Below, one piece after another: positions 21,290 through 31,479 of a stretch of 64,000 bases of DNA (position 1 is its first letter; every line of letters starts with the position of its first letter). A program made the position numbers and the translations under genes. The notes beneath the pieces are model-generated. The model made no database searches and was not told where the DNA came from. It was given only the letters and a program-made list of their open reading frames with translations. This stretch comes from Gyrodactylus bullatarudis (taxonomy: Eukaryota; Platyhelminthes; Monogenea; Gyrodactylidea; Gyrodactylidae): the NCBI GenBank assembly GCA_012064415.1, contig SSNU01000059.1:1-64000 (forward strand), read 5' to 3'.

Positions 21290-22060
21290 TATCAAATATC
21301 TTTCGGTTCTCAATAGGCTTTTCATGTGATCGACCATTGGCCCAACTCTCTTCAATCTTGTTTTCTCCCAGATAACACTGTCTACCACTGACATAACTTC
21401 AAGTATGCCGATGACATAAAAATCCATGCAACACGGCACAGTTATTATTCATGATGAACTTCCTTAGACGCATCCCTGAAATCGGCTTATCATTGAATCG
21501 TGTTAAAACGAAAATTCTCTGTCTATCTTCCACTATTACATTAAAACCGGTCCTCGTTCCCTTGAATGTATCTCAAATTCAAGGACTAAACTACTCCAAT
21601 AAACTTGACACCTCGATTCATGCCACTTTATTCTCAAAACGCTAAAAATCAAATCCTATTTTCTTTCAAAATTTGTGCGCTCCCCCAGTCTGCGATTACT
21701 ACTTTTCAGCAGTGCATATTACTCCATCTGGACTATGGAGTCTCACTCCTCTCCAACCTCCCTGCCGGAACAATTAAGAAAACTGAGAACCTCCAAATTC
21801 AATTCCTCCGTTCATGCTTTGGCCTTTAATCATATAAACGACTTTTAGACAAGGCTGATCTTTATCCCATCTGGCTGAGAGGAATCGCATTTTCTGGTGT
21901 AATCTATCACAAGATTCCACGTACTGTCAATCGAAATTACCATCTTCGCTCATCGAGAGGTATCACGATCCTACTAACAACGCTTAATCCCTTTCAACTT
22001 AATTTTGATGTTTTTAAAAACATCTCCTAGATAATTCCTATTACTATTTTACTAACTTTT
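21290..22060 (+). pseudogene. LINE fragment (RT catalytic region and downstream)
   Basis: Translations give an IGPTLFN-like decayed block near 21340, FKYADDIKIHA near 21410, IGLSLNRVKTKILCLSS near 21480 and LNYSNKLDTSIHA. They align closely with the LINE at 51.3-51.9 kb. Frames shift several times. It is 5'-truncated and inactive. Confidence 0.82.
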
Positions 22061-22253
22061 AAAGATAAAATCTTTATAATATATAAATTAATAATATATA
22101 TATTATAAACTCTATTCTTCAGAGATTCTTAGGTCATAGAATCGATTCTTGATTGTACGCTCGACTATGGGGATGATGATATCAATGACTCAATAATGAA
22201 AAAATGAGTTTGACGAAAATCAAAGATGAGTCGAGATACAAGTTATCAATGAA

Positions 22254-22457
22254 ATGTTTCCTCTGCCACCAGCCCCTGTCGAACAGAATCTTGGACCAGT
22301 TCAACCAGTAAATCAAGTTCAAGAAGAAGCTATTGAAAGAGTCCCTACTCCTCCACATCAAGATCCATCGCCTCCTCAGGCTATAGAATCCGCTAGTCCT
22401 ATACCAAACAAGTACAATAAAACTCAGCCTGGTCAAGGTGGAGCTCCCAAGACCTAA
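22254..22457 (+). CDS. Proline-rich 67-residue ORF, unknown
   Basis: A short Pro/Gln-rich ORF (MFPLPPAPVEQNLGPVQPVN ...) sits between two LINE fragments. It has no domain and no splice signals were noticed. It could be part of an old LINE ORF1 or chance. Low confidence that it is a gene. Confidence 0.2.
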   Translation: MFPLPPAPVEQNLGPVQPVNQVQEEAIERVPTPPHQDPSPPQAIESASPIPNKYNKTQPGQGGAPKT

Positions 22458-22459
22458 CG

Positions 22460-23100
22460 AACTCATGCATATTAAAGATTCACTTAGAGCTATTGGACTA
22501 TCTAACCATCTATGACTCGAAAACTAAAATTATAATTCTCTCGCCAAGCAATCCATCGAATGAACTAGACTCTAGTCTCTCACTTATAGTTATGAGAATT
22601 AAAGACCTTGGTCTTAATTACGACAACAAACTCAGAGTCAAGCCTCATATCAATGAATTACTTAAAACACTCAGATACGCGATTTACTTAATAACAAGAT
22701 TCATAACATGCTCGAAACTCAAACTAATTGTATATAAAAGCTTCATTTTATCTAAATTTGACTACTGTGCCGCTTTAATAATGGGAATAACAATCGAATC
22801 TACTAAAAAGATTGAAAGAATTCAAATCATGCTTTGGCATGGAAAGTTACATAGAATCTCTAACCGAAACTTCACTCTATCCTATTTGGTTAAGAAGAAT
22901 TGCTGCATCGCTGGTACTTTATAAGAATACTATGAACCCACGCCTGAGGAGATATGAAACTAGAAATAACAGAGGCTACGAAATCCTTCTCCAAAACACC
23001 CTCCAACTAAGGACCAGATCCAATCATAAATTTGTAAATATAAAAGCAACCTGCCAACTCCTATTTTCATATATTCCAGAGAATCATAACATATTAATAT
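22460..23100 (+). pseudogene. LINE 3' fragment (post-RT region)
   Basis: ORFs at 22493-22924 and 22812-23159 in two frames encode IKDLGLNYDNKLRVKPH, VYKSFILSKFDYCAALIMG and later LVLYKNTMNPRLRRYETRN. These are typical of the region after the RT in this LINE family. A single frameshift near 22850 separates them. The reverse-transcriptase active site is missing. It abuts the PLE tandem at 23103. Confidence 0.85.
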
Positions 23101-23376
23101 TAATTTGTAGATATATAAGAAAAGAATTTTTATTCACTAAATGTATGGTTCATCAGTAGTGACACATGATAAAAGTTTAAAGTTCATTGAAAATAATATT
23201 TTACAATTTTTGAAAGAAATAGTTAAAGTTGAAGAAAATTAGAATAAATGTAAGCTAAAAAACACCAAAACTCTTCAATAAATAGCAACAGTGAAGAGAA
23301 AAGTGAAAAAGCTCACATAGGCCAGGGTAATTGAAGGTTATAGGAATAATTTTTCTGAACACACAGATTTGGCTTA

Positions 23377-23751
23377 TTATCTATTATCTACTATCTTGTG
23401 TGTCTTAGGATGTAGATATAATCTAGACATCCTCGTATGTTTCCTAGCTATAAAACTTCTGGTTTTATCAGAAATTAAATTCCTATCAAACAAACCCTTT
23501 GCTATCTTATACATGGAACGTTCCATGGATTCCATTTCCTTATAATAATCCGATCTATCTTTCCCTGTGTTAATAAATTTACTTTCATCAGAAAGAAAAT
23601 CTAAGCCTGCACGATAATAATCATCCTTATACATTATTACTATCCCTTTACCCTTATCTGGTTTAGTAAGAAAAATGTTTTCATTAGATTTGAGTTCTTT
23701 CAACGCATCATGTTTTTTAGTTAATAAACTAGATCTTAGGTTTTCGATCAA
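23377..23751 (-). pseudogene. PLE early RT region ending at an internal deletion
   Basis: The 124-residue frame carries the KPDKGKGIVI and HPKTHK motifs that precede RT motif 1. It ends at a tandem of tagtagataatagataata next to the junction with the PNLCVQKN coding end, suggesting filler added at the deletion joint. Confidence 0.8.
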
Positions 23752-23766
23752 AACTTCTATAAATAG

Positions 23767-24423
23767 TTAAAGATCTAATTTAAACTTGTCTGTGTTAGCA
23801 TTGTCTTTAAGGTTCTTGGTGAGACCAAGTTCATACATCAAACGTTCGAAAGCCGCTCTGTCTTCAATTTCATTCTTTCTCTTTGGAATACAAAAATTGG
23901 GGCCAAGGGATAGGATTTCTTTCTGCTCCTTAGATAATTCAATATCTGTGAAGTTGAAGATTCCTTTTTCGTGAAAACGAAGGCTTTTTCCAAATTCTTT
24001 AAACAGGCTATCATATTTATGGTTCATTATAGATTCACCAGCTTCAACGAAGAATCTTAGCAATGCATCATTGAATTCAGGATCGACATCTAAAAGTACC
24101 ATTTTATTTGCGATGAAATTAAGTAAGCTTTGGATTCTTCCTTCAATTTTACGAATTTCCTCTTTTACTTTTAAGATGACATGTTCTTCTTTATGATAAC
24201 GAACATCTCGAGGAATTTTCTTCCAGTAAAACCTAGGATATTGATTCCTTTCAAGACATTCACGATAAAACTTCAATTGGCCATATGAGTTATAAAGTTT
24301 AGAGTTAGAAGATAAAATTGTACGAAGAAGAATTTTCTGTTCAGGGATCCGGGAGGGTAGATTTTGGCGATGATATGACTCACGTAATTTATCAAAAACG
24401 TCCGAAAATCCGCTTAAAATCAT
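23767..24423 (-). CDS. PLE N-terminal region, second tandem copy (truncated)
   Basis: A 218-residue frame starts at ATG 24423, immediately after the upstream copy's 3' repeat. It contains the helical N-terminal domain and LSLGPNFCIPKRKNE, which parallels LSLGPSFCIPQRN of the intact PLE. It stops at 23767. The frame resumes at 23751-23377 with FLTKPDKGKGIVIMY and LYLHPKTHKIV, and then breaks into the C-terminal end. The RT catalytic core is deleted. Confidence 0.82.
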   Translation of the reverse strand: MILSGFSDVFDKLRESYHRQNLPSRIPEQKILLRTILSSNSKLYNSYGQLKFYRECLERNQYPRFYWKKIPRDVRYHKEEHVILKVKEEIRKIEGRIQSLLNFIANKMVLLDVDPEFNDALLRFFVEAGESIMNHKYDSLFKEFGKSLRFHEKGIFNFTDIELSKEQKEILSLGPNFCIPKRKNEIEDRAAFERLMYELGLTKNLKDNANTDKFKLDL

Positions 24424-24651
24424 ATTTGTAGATATATAAGAAAAGAATTTTTATTCACTAAATGTACATTTCTTTATGGTTCATCAGTAGTGACACATAA
24501 ATAATGATAAAAGTTTAAAGTTCATTGAAAATAATATTTTACAATTTTTGAAAGAAATAGTAAAAGTTGAAGAAAATTAGAATAAATGTAAGCTAAAAAA
24601 ACACCAAAACTCTTCAATAAATAGCAACAGTGAAGAGAAAAGTGAAAAAGC

Positions 24652-25434
24652 TCACATAGGCCAGGGTAATTGAAGGTTATAGGAATAATTTTTCTGAACA
24701 CACAGATTTGGCTTAAAGTGATTGATGAAGAATTTCTCCTTCACCCACAAATCCGTGCTGTCATCCCCCGCATTTTTATACAAGATTGAAAAATTAGAAA
24801 TTGAAGCTTCGTGGTTTTCCTGTTTGATATGTCTGGTCACCGCCGTATCCTTCTTGAGGTGATCGTTTGACCTGGTTGATAATTTCCTAATCGTACGTCC
24901 TATATAAGAAGCTCCACAGTCGCATTGGAATTTGTAAATTAAAAGAGTCTTTTCTTCCGGTTTTAGTAAATCCTTATGAATCAAACTGAATAATCTTTGG
25001 GTTTTAAATACAATTTTCAATTGTATATTATCATAGTGTTGATCAATAAGATTAACCAGTCGTCTCCTTACATCATTACTAAAACCATCACCTTTAAAAT
25101 TAAGTTTCATGAAGATGGTTGTCTTCTCTCCTTCATCTCTGTCGACTCTTTCATCTACATCATCAGACATATTGATGAATTTGTCTACAAATCTGTTGGA
25201 ATAACCATTCTCGTTTAAACGTAACTTTGACTCTTCTATTTCTTTTGGCCATTCCTCTGGACTAGCGATCCTTCTTATCCTCATTCCTAGACCAATTACT
25301 AAGCCCACTTTATGAGATAGAGGACTAAAACTGGCAAAACGGAGGTATTTCCCATTATCAGTCTTCTTCTTGTAGATGTTTCTTAGAATTGACCCATCCT
25401 CCTTCCTAGTTAGTTTGACATCTAAGAAACTCAA
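24652..25434 (-). CDS. PLE C-terminal half with GIY-YIG endonuclease (5'-truncated)
   Basis: A 260-residue open frame begins at MSFLDVKLTRKEDGS, a late RT motif. It continues through the connector and ends in a GIY-YIG nuclease: LIYKFQCDCGASYIGRTIRK, then TRSNDHL, and a C-terminal CVQKNYSYNLQLPWP. Its counterpart in the 14.9-kb PLE has the same layout. Upstream sequence after 25440 is unrelated, so the catalytic RT part was lost at insertion. Confidence 0.85.
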   Translation of the reverse strand: MSFLDVKLTRKEDGSILRNIYKKKTDNGKYLRFASFSPLSHKVGLVIGLGMRIRRIASPEEWPKEIEESKLRLNENGYSNRFVDKFINMSDDVDERVDRDEGEKTTIFMKLNFKGDGFSNDVRRRLVNLIDQHYDNIQLKIVFKTQRLFSLIHKDLLKPEEKTLLIYKFQCDCGASYIGRTIRKLSTRSNDHLKKDTAVTRHIKQENHEASISNFSILYKNAGDDSTDLWVKEKFFINHFKPNLCVQKNYSYNLQLPWPM

Positions 25435-25440
25435 ACTCTC

Positions 25441-26555
25441 ATGAAAAGGGTAAAGGGATAGTAGCCTATTGAAGTAGTAGTATTAAAACAATTGTGTATG
25501 CTCTAGTTGAGGAACGAAGCTTTCTATTTTGTCTTTGTTTCTTTTTTGTCAATCCCCATTAGATTTTAATAAAAAAATGGTTTTTGTTTTCCCAAGCACT
25601 CCAAATACCATTCAAAATTAGTTTTTGGGTGTCTGTTACAATGTAGGTTTTGATGAATGATTTGCTCGAGGTAACAGATTTTTAGACATATCAGAATAGT
25701 CTAGTCCTTACTATTTCTATCATTAAAAGGGATCTCGGTAATTGGGGAGATAAGTCACAGAGTTGAGATTAATGAGACTAATTAGGCCAAACGAAACATC
25801 ATCGTGGTCGAATTCTTAGAAATTAATAGCTAGTTGGCGCTTATGATCGATCAAAATGTGTTTGTAGCAGCGCAATCGGCTGGTTCTCGGCAACATTAAT
25901 CTCATATGAATGGCGAGGATGGATTTGGCTACTGCTTATTACTGACATCTAAAGATTAACTATAGTCTTTATTATGCACCAGATACTTTCCATACCAACA
26001 GTTTTTAGAGGCTCAAGTAATATAAACCGGACAGTGGAAGTTGTAGAAGACAAAATTTTTTGAATGCCTCTTCAACAAAAAAGCGATAGATTGACGAGTA
26101 ATCTTCAACAGTCTTTGAATCGGGTTTCTTGATCCAGAAAACAGAGATGCCCTCTTATTAACTTCAATCAAAGAGATGTCAATACAGTCATTTTCACACA
26201 TTTTCTCGTTTTTGTATTATTCTAAATCTGTCAACTAATAATATCGTTCCATTACAACAACCAATGAGAACAGACTTAGCGTGTAAACATTTTCATTTCA
26301 TTCTTTTGCTTTTAAAATAAAATCCTCAATTTTCATAAATTAAAAATCAATTGAGTTAAATATAAAATAAATTAATTCAAAATCATATACATCGATAGTA
26401 GAATTTATAGAATCTTTAAAAATTTTCAAATTTTCGAGAACTTCTAAAGAGCCATATCTTTTCTCAAGCTATATATATTTAATCTTTATAGTTCATTCAT
26501 GAGCAAAATTATACGTTTTCTTGATTTTCTAAATACGTTCAAGTAGTTTTTAGAA
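25441..26555. other. No gene recognised
   Basis: AT-rich with short ORFs only. A minus-strand 62-residue ORF at 26013-26201 is not recognisable. Confidence 0.4.
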
Positions 26556-26559
26556 TAGT

Positions 26560-26989
26560 TCAAGGCTAGTTTAATCCCCTCTCATGAAATGAATAAAAAT
26601 AGGCTTAACCCTCTCCCCAATGACAAATTCATTCGTTTTAATGGAGGTTTTGGTACAAATGGGAGTGTATAGACACCCAGATTTCATTCTAGGGTTAAAC
26701 CAACAAAATTTTCGTTCTGCCCAAGTTCTTATCATCAAGTAAGTATCCGAGAAGTAATTTTGAGTATCTTGATACAGAGTTCTTTTAGAAAATACCGGCG
26801 AGCAGTTTTTGGTTTGGTTTTGAGAAACGCTGGATGTTTCAGACAATATAAAACATAGGAATTGTATGCTACAATGTCTAACATATTCCAAAATAAAGCC
26901 ATTGTCCATCTCCTCGTTCCTCTTTTACTCGAGTAATTCCTGATAACTTGATCAAGAGTATCAACTCCACCTTTGGTCGAATTATAATA
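26560..26989 (-). pseudogene. piggyBac transposase, C-terminal part (interrupted by a pogo element)
   Basis: The minus-strand frame reads YNSTKGGVDTLDQVIRNYSS, then TRRWTMALFWNMLDIVAYNS and TARRYFLKEL. These are hallmarks of the piggyBac transposase catalytic end (KGGVD...LD, RRW, N-LD-A-NS). The reading frame continues across the inserted element at 26990-29454 into 29457-29602: PEMIIY joins directly to YNSTKGG once one TA duplicate is removed. After about 26760 the frame breaks. Confidence 0.88.
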
Positions 26990-27399
26990 CAGTCAGTATT
27001 CCGATTTGCCGGTCAATTTTTATCACCTATTTTTCTACTCTCAAAATAAATTTCACCATTACCTTATTACTTATGAGTAGACATATCATATCAAAAGGTT
27101 CGTTAAATTTTAGATTTGATTACAACAAGTACTAATCGATAGATCTTATTTTTCTCATCCCATCTGTACCATAAACTAGCTATCCAAGAGCCCACATAAC
27201 AATAATATTTTAACTCAAAGTCGCGCAATTTTTTGATGATTTTACTCAATTTTTATTCTCATCTCTCAATTTTTATTTTTCTTCACCTCAAAAATGGGCT
27301 TGTCAATCTTAACCCCTTAAACAAACAATAACATTATTCAATCTGTTTACTGGTTTTACAGATTTATTGAAAATTTATCAAGCCTCTAGAATGTCGAAA
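26990..27399 (+). repeat. pogo left terminal inverted repeat (410 bp)
   Basis: It matches the reverse complement of 29045-29454 along its whole length. Such long, identical arms are unusual for pogo elements, whose TIRs are commonly a few tens of bases. Confidence 0.93.
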
Positions 27400-27573
27400 C
27401 TCTGCTTTCACACCTATGAATATTCTTAGAGTAAAAATTGTGTTCAATAAATCTGTTCAAAATTTTATTTTGTTTCACACCCTTGAGGCAAAATTTGCTT
27501 TGATTCTATTGGTTGCATAATTAATGCGATCGAGAGATAGTCTTTAGTCATCATTATCCTATACTCCTCTCTA

Positions 27574-29080
27574 ATGGCTGGTTCCAAAGTTGACCTTAGA
27601 AAAGCAATCATTCAACTCTTGCAGGAAGAAATTCCTGATAACGAAATTATGGATCGACTAAGGGTCACCAAAGCACAAATCCGATATGCTAAGATCAAAG
27701 GTGATTCGACAACTCTCCGCCAAAGAAAAATTGAGTTCTTGGAGCATTATCTTACTGCCAATGGAAAAACTCATACAGAAAAGGCCATCAAAGAGGTTAA
27801 TAACCGGTTTCCTGGATGTGATAAGGATCTTGTCACAGTTCAATGGATAAGAAATGTAAAAAAATCAAGTGCAATAATTAGAAATTTCATTGTAAGTTAA
27901 ATTCATGAGAAATCTTTTACATAACCTATTAATATTTTTTTTCACAGAAGCCATCGAATAAAAAGTTCTATACTATAAGTAAGAAAGTCACTATTGCTGA
28001 AGAATTGGGCACAGGAAATCTACACACTGTTGCAAATCGTCATAAACTTGATCCAGCTACTGTTACGAGATATGACAACGAAATTTTTAGACTAAGAGCG
28101 GCAATCAACTCAGGCTACAGCAGTATGAAGAATAAGACTCTCCATTTAAGCTATCCCCAAATTGACCAACTTTGTTTCGAGAAGTTTAAAGTTTATCGTC
28201 GAAGAAAGCTGGCTTTTAATTATCCAGTTTTAGAAAAGGAGGTTTTGAGAGCCTGTAATTTTTTTGATTTGAATGAGACTCCAGGCCGATCATGGATGCA
28301 AAAGTTTTTCAAACGTCACAACTTACGAAGTTATAAGGTCTCTGGAAATTCTTCAACTGCTCCTTCCAGGGAAACAATAAACCGATGGCTCGATCTCAAC
28401 AGAGACTTGATCGACTCGTACCCTGCTGAAAATGTTTGGAATGCAGACGAATCAGGTTTATTTTATTTTCAGTCGTATAACCGAACAATGGAGACTTCTT
28501 CGATTGACTGTCACTCACAGGCAACTCAAAAACAACGCATTTCAATATTGTTCTGTGTTAGCGCTACCGGAAATAAATCTCCTTTATTATTTATTGGTTA
28601 GTTCCATGTAAAATTTTGAACCTTCGATATGATTAATGACATTAAATTTATTTAGGAAAATCTCAGAGACCGCGTTGCTTTGGTGGGGTTATTCCTCAAG
28701 ATTACAAGAATTCTCCGAAAGCCTGGATGACAAGAGAAATTTTCGAAGAATGGCTAACTAATTTTGCTGCTTTTGTTGGAAACCGACACGTTTTATTGAT
28801 CCTAGATAACTTCAATGGTCACAAAGGTGTTCGAGTACCAGAGAATATCAGAACTTTATTTTTGCCAAGCAATTCCACATCCTTGATACAGCCACTCGAT
28901 CAAGGAATAATCAAGTCGTTTAAAGACAAGTACAAAAGCATCTCCCTTGACTATAGTCTGACTGAGGAAATTACACTGGCTAGTGCTCTCGAGAATAGCA
29001 GAGAAGCATGGAATGATGTTACAGTTTCTACAATTCGAAACTGCTTTCGACATTCTAGAGGCTTGATAAATTTTCAATAA
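27574..29080 (+). CDS. pogo/Tigger transposase, three exons, intact (463 aa)
   Basis: Exons 27574-27891, 27948-28596 and 28656-29080 join in frame across GT-AG introns of 56 and 59 nt (gtaagt...cacag and gttagt...tttag), giving 464 codons including the stop. The N-terminus resembles a helix-turn-helix. A CENP-B-type DNA-binding region follows (GRSWMQKFFKRHNLRSYKV). The catalytic triad is NADESGLF, LILDNFNGHK and SLIQPLDQGII, with 30 residues between the second and third Asp, as in Tigger/pogo enzymes. No stop or frameshift interrupts it. The last codons lie inside the terminal inverted repeat. Confidence 0.9.
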
Positions 29081-29454
29081 ATCTGTAAAACCAGTAAACA
29101 GATTGAATAATGTTATTGTTTGTTTAAGGGGTTAAGATTGACAAGCCCATTTTTGAGGTGAAGAAAAATAAAAATTGAGAGATGAGAATAAAAATTGAGT
29201 AAAATCATCAAAAAATTGCGCGACTTTGAGTTAAAATATTATTGTTATGTGGGCTCTTGGATAGCTAGTTTATGGTACAGATGGGATGAGAAAAATAAGA
29301 TCTATCGATTAGTACTTGTTGTAATCAAATCTAAAATTTAACGAACCTTTTGATATGATATGTCTACTCATAAGTAATAAGGTAATGGTGAAATTTATTT
29401 TGAGAGTAGAAAAATAGGTGATAAAAATTGACCGGCAAATCGGAATACTGACTG
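29045..29454 (-). repeat. pogo right terminal inverted repeat (410 bp)
   Basis: Complement of 26990-27399. Its inner 36 bases contain the last 11 codons and the stop of the transposase (ending at 29080). Confidence 0.93.
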
Positions 29455-29456
29455 TA

Positions 29457-29602
29457 TATGATCATTTCGGGTTTAATATCACTGTCATCCACTGTTTCAT
29501 GCAATGATGAGAGGACTACCACGGGCTTGTTTTTTCTTTTGTCCATACCTAAGAATCGATGTTTCCTCATGATGTATGTAGTGAGTGAATCCTTGATATA
29601 TA
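29457..29602 (-). pseudogene. piggyBac transposase, upstream part
   Basis: The minus-strand frame KNKPVVVLSSLHETVDDSDI then KPEMIIY is the upstream neighbour of the 26989-26560 piggyBac segment. It is cut at about 29602 by a Tc1-type terminal repeat. The N-terminal two thirds are not found beyond the Tc1 element. Confidence 0.85.
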
Positions 29603-29737
29603 TAGTGGTAGAAAAAATAAAAGTATTCACTAGAAATTGTCTCTAAATCACTTATTAAAAGTTATTGAAAATGGAAAGATGACCCATTCGATAGAGAATA
29701 TTCGTTTCTATCAGAAATTACTTTTACTCGTATAAGA
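29603..29737 (+). repeat. Extra copy of the Tc1 left terminal repeat
   Basis: It begins TAGTGGTAGAAAAAA after a TA. It shares about 130 bases with the Tc1 ends. In the segment ctctaaatcacttatt it agrees with the right end (31478 inward) better than the inner left copy at 29944 does. Confidence 0.85.
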
Positions 29738-29943
29738 GTTTTGTAAAAATCATAGATTCCCATCTTTATATTAACTAGGTGTAGATTCCTTAAATACTAA
29801 AGCATCTTTATTTATGTAGGCATCTGGGAATTTTGGAAAAATTGTTCTTAAAAAGTTATTCCTGCTATTTACATCCACAATCGGGATTAATTATAGATAA
29901 CAGTCGTAGTATTTTATCAATCATATTAATCTACAACTACATA

Positions 29944-31477
29944 TAGTGGTAGAAAAAATAAAAGTATTCACTAGAAATTGTTTCTTATTGAAAGTTATTG
30001 AAAATGGAAAGTTGACCCATTCGATAGAGAATATTCGTTTCTATCAGAAATTACTTTTACTCGTACAGAGTTCATTCATATTTTCATAAATACAAATTTA
30101 CAATATTTCATTAAATTTTAAAACGAAAAATTAAAATTATTCAGTTTCAATCACCTTTTTTCCCAGTTAGAATTAGACTTAAAATTCTGAATTTTCATTA
30201 TATCTCTTACACAGTACATTCAAATATATTATCGCCAATAAACTAAACATAGTTCAAAAATGTTCGTTAAAAAATTGAAATTTTCGAAGCTGAGAGGCTG
30301 TGATAGAGATTTTGTCAACAAATTAAAACAAGATGGCTCAAGCAATCGGAAGATAGCTAAAATAATCGGATGCTCATGTAGAACTGTTAATAATTTGTTT
30401 TCAGTCAAACAAAAGAAGCTAAATCCGAAAAAGCGAGGCCGAAAGAGATCCATACCCAATTGCCTGATTAAAAAAATTGTCAATCTAGCCATCAAGAAAA
30501 AAGCAACAGCTTCTCAAATAAAAGCTGAGCTTAAATTGAATGTCAGCATTAGAACAGTTCAAAATTATTTGAATACTAATCCTAATATCTATTGGGGAAG
30601 ACCAAAAAGGGTTCCTAATCTAAGTATCAAGGATAGGGAATCGAGATACCAGTGGGCTCATGATAAAATTGTCCAAAACCAAGATTGGAGTAAAATCATG
30701 TTTTCAGATGAGAAAAAATTCAATTTGGATGGACCTGATGGCCTTTCTTCTTGTTGGATTGACAAGTCTCTACCTAGACCTACTAAAATCAAACGAGGAT
30801 TTGGTGGAGGCAATGTAATGGTTTGGGGGTTTATCACAAAGCAAGGAACTGGAAATCTTGTCGTTATTGATGAGAAGCTTAATTCAAATTCATATCAGAA
30901 ATTGCTTGAGGATCAGCTATTACCCTTTAAGGAGGAAATTCATAAGTGCGAGATGATATTCCAGCAAGATAATGCTCCCTGTCATCGATCAGCATCAACT
31001 AGAACATGGTTTGATGATAATGAGATACAGATTTTGTCATGGCCAGCTAGGAGCCCCGACTTGAATCCGATTGAAAACTTGTGGGGAATTTTATCTCAAA
31101 AAGTCTATTCCCAAGGGAGAGTATATTCAAATAGGCAAGAACTAGTTCAAAGAATCAATGAAGAGTGGAAATCAATCCCAAAAGAAATAATAGAAAATTT
31201 GTATGATTCCATGTCAAAAAGGTGCTTAAATGTTGTACTTGGTAGGGGAGATTTTACAAAATAAAAGTGAATACTTATAATTTTTCGTTTTGAAATTTAA
31301 TGAAATATTGTAAATTTGTATTTATGAAAATATGAATGAACTCTTTGTACGAGTAAAAATAATTTCTGATAGAAACGAATATTCTCTATCGAATGGGTCA
31401 TCTTTCCATTTTCAATAACTTTTAATAAGTGATTTAGAGACAATTTCTAGTGAATACTTTTATTTTTTCTACCACTA
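29944..31477 (+). mobile_element. Tc1-type transposon with long inverted repeats
   Basis: The ends are TAGTGGTAGAAAAAA and its complement, flanked by TA. Inverted arms of about 200 bp lie at 29944-30135 and 31265-31477. An intact DD34E transposase lies between. The left inner arm has a deletion relative to the right arm. The outer repeat at 29603 may be the original end of a longer 1.9-kb unit. Confidence 0.88.
30260..31264 (+). CDS. Tc1-type DD34E transposase, intact (334 aa)
   Basis: A single-exon ORF encodes a Tc1/mariner cut-and-paste transposase. Residues about 15-50 form the first helix-turn-helix (SSNRKIAKIIGCSCRTV), a GRKR motif near 65 follows, then a second DNA-binding helix pair. 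The catalytic residues are D150 (MFSDEKKFN), D237 (FQQDNAPCH) and E272 (DLNPIENLWG), with 34 residues between the last two, which defines DD34E. A glycine-rich GGGNVMVWG box lies between. The length is typical of the family. No stops or frameshifts, so it may be active. Confidence 0.95.
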   Translation: MFVKKLKFSKLRGCDRDFVNKLKQDGSSNRKIAKIIGCSCRTVNNLFSVKQKKLNPKKRGRKRSIPNCLIKKIVNLAIKKKATASQIKAELKLNVSIRTVQNYLNTNPNIYWGRPKRVPNLSIKDRESRYQWAHDKIVQNQDWSKIMFSDEKKFNLDGPDGLSSCWIDKSLPRPTKIKRGFGGGNVMVWGFITKQGTGNLVVIDEKLNSNSYQKLLEDQLLPFKEEIHKCEMIFQQDNAPCHRSASTRTWFDDNEIQILSWPARSPDLNPIENLWGILSQKVYSQGRVYSNRQELVQRINEEWKSIPKEIIENLYDSMSKRCLNVVLGRGDFTK

Positions 31478-31479
31478 TA

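Larger units (their letters stand above)
23103..25440 (-). mobile_element. Head-to-tail tandem of Penelope-like element copies
   Basis: Reading the minus strand, the 3' half of one PLE (25434-24652) is followed by its 3' repeat (24715-24424). Then comes the 5' half of a second copy (24423-23377), which jumps at about 23376 straight into the same C-terminal coding end and 3' repeat (23376-23103). The second copy therefore has a large internal deletion. The two direct repeats differ by a 10-nt and a 7-nt deletion and a few substitutions. Partial tandems are typical of PLE integration. This family differs from both others in the window. Confidence 0.88.
26990..29454 (+). mobile_element. Complete pogo/Tigger element with TA target duplication
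   Basis: The element begins CAGTCAGTATTCCG and ends with its complement. It is flanked by TA (26988-26989 and 29455-29456) and is 2465 bp long. The terminal inverted repeats, 410 bp each, appear identical by eye. The transposase gene is spliced and intact. The insertion splits a piggyBac ORF. The identical ends and open reading frame point to very recent activity. Confidence 0.95.

Noticed and set aside
23377..25434. Inverted or rearranged single PLE gene
   Set aside because: The C-terminal half lies upstream of the N-terminal half in the reading direction and both are followed by the same direct repeat, which fits a tandem rather than one rearranged gene.
26571..26909. A 112-residue minus-strand gene
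   Set aside because: It is a shifted frame over the piggyBac C-terminus.
29364..29630. An independent 88-residue minus-strand gene
   Set aside because: Its 5' part is piggyBac and its 3' part runs into the pogo terminal repeat; it is a chimera created by the insertion.
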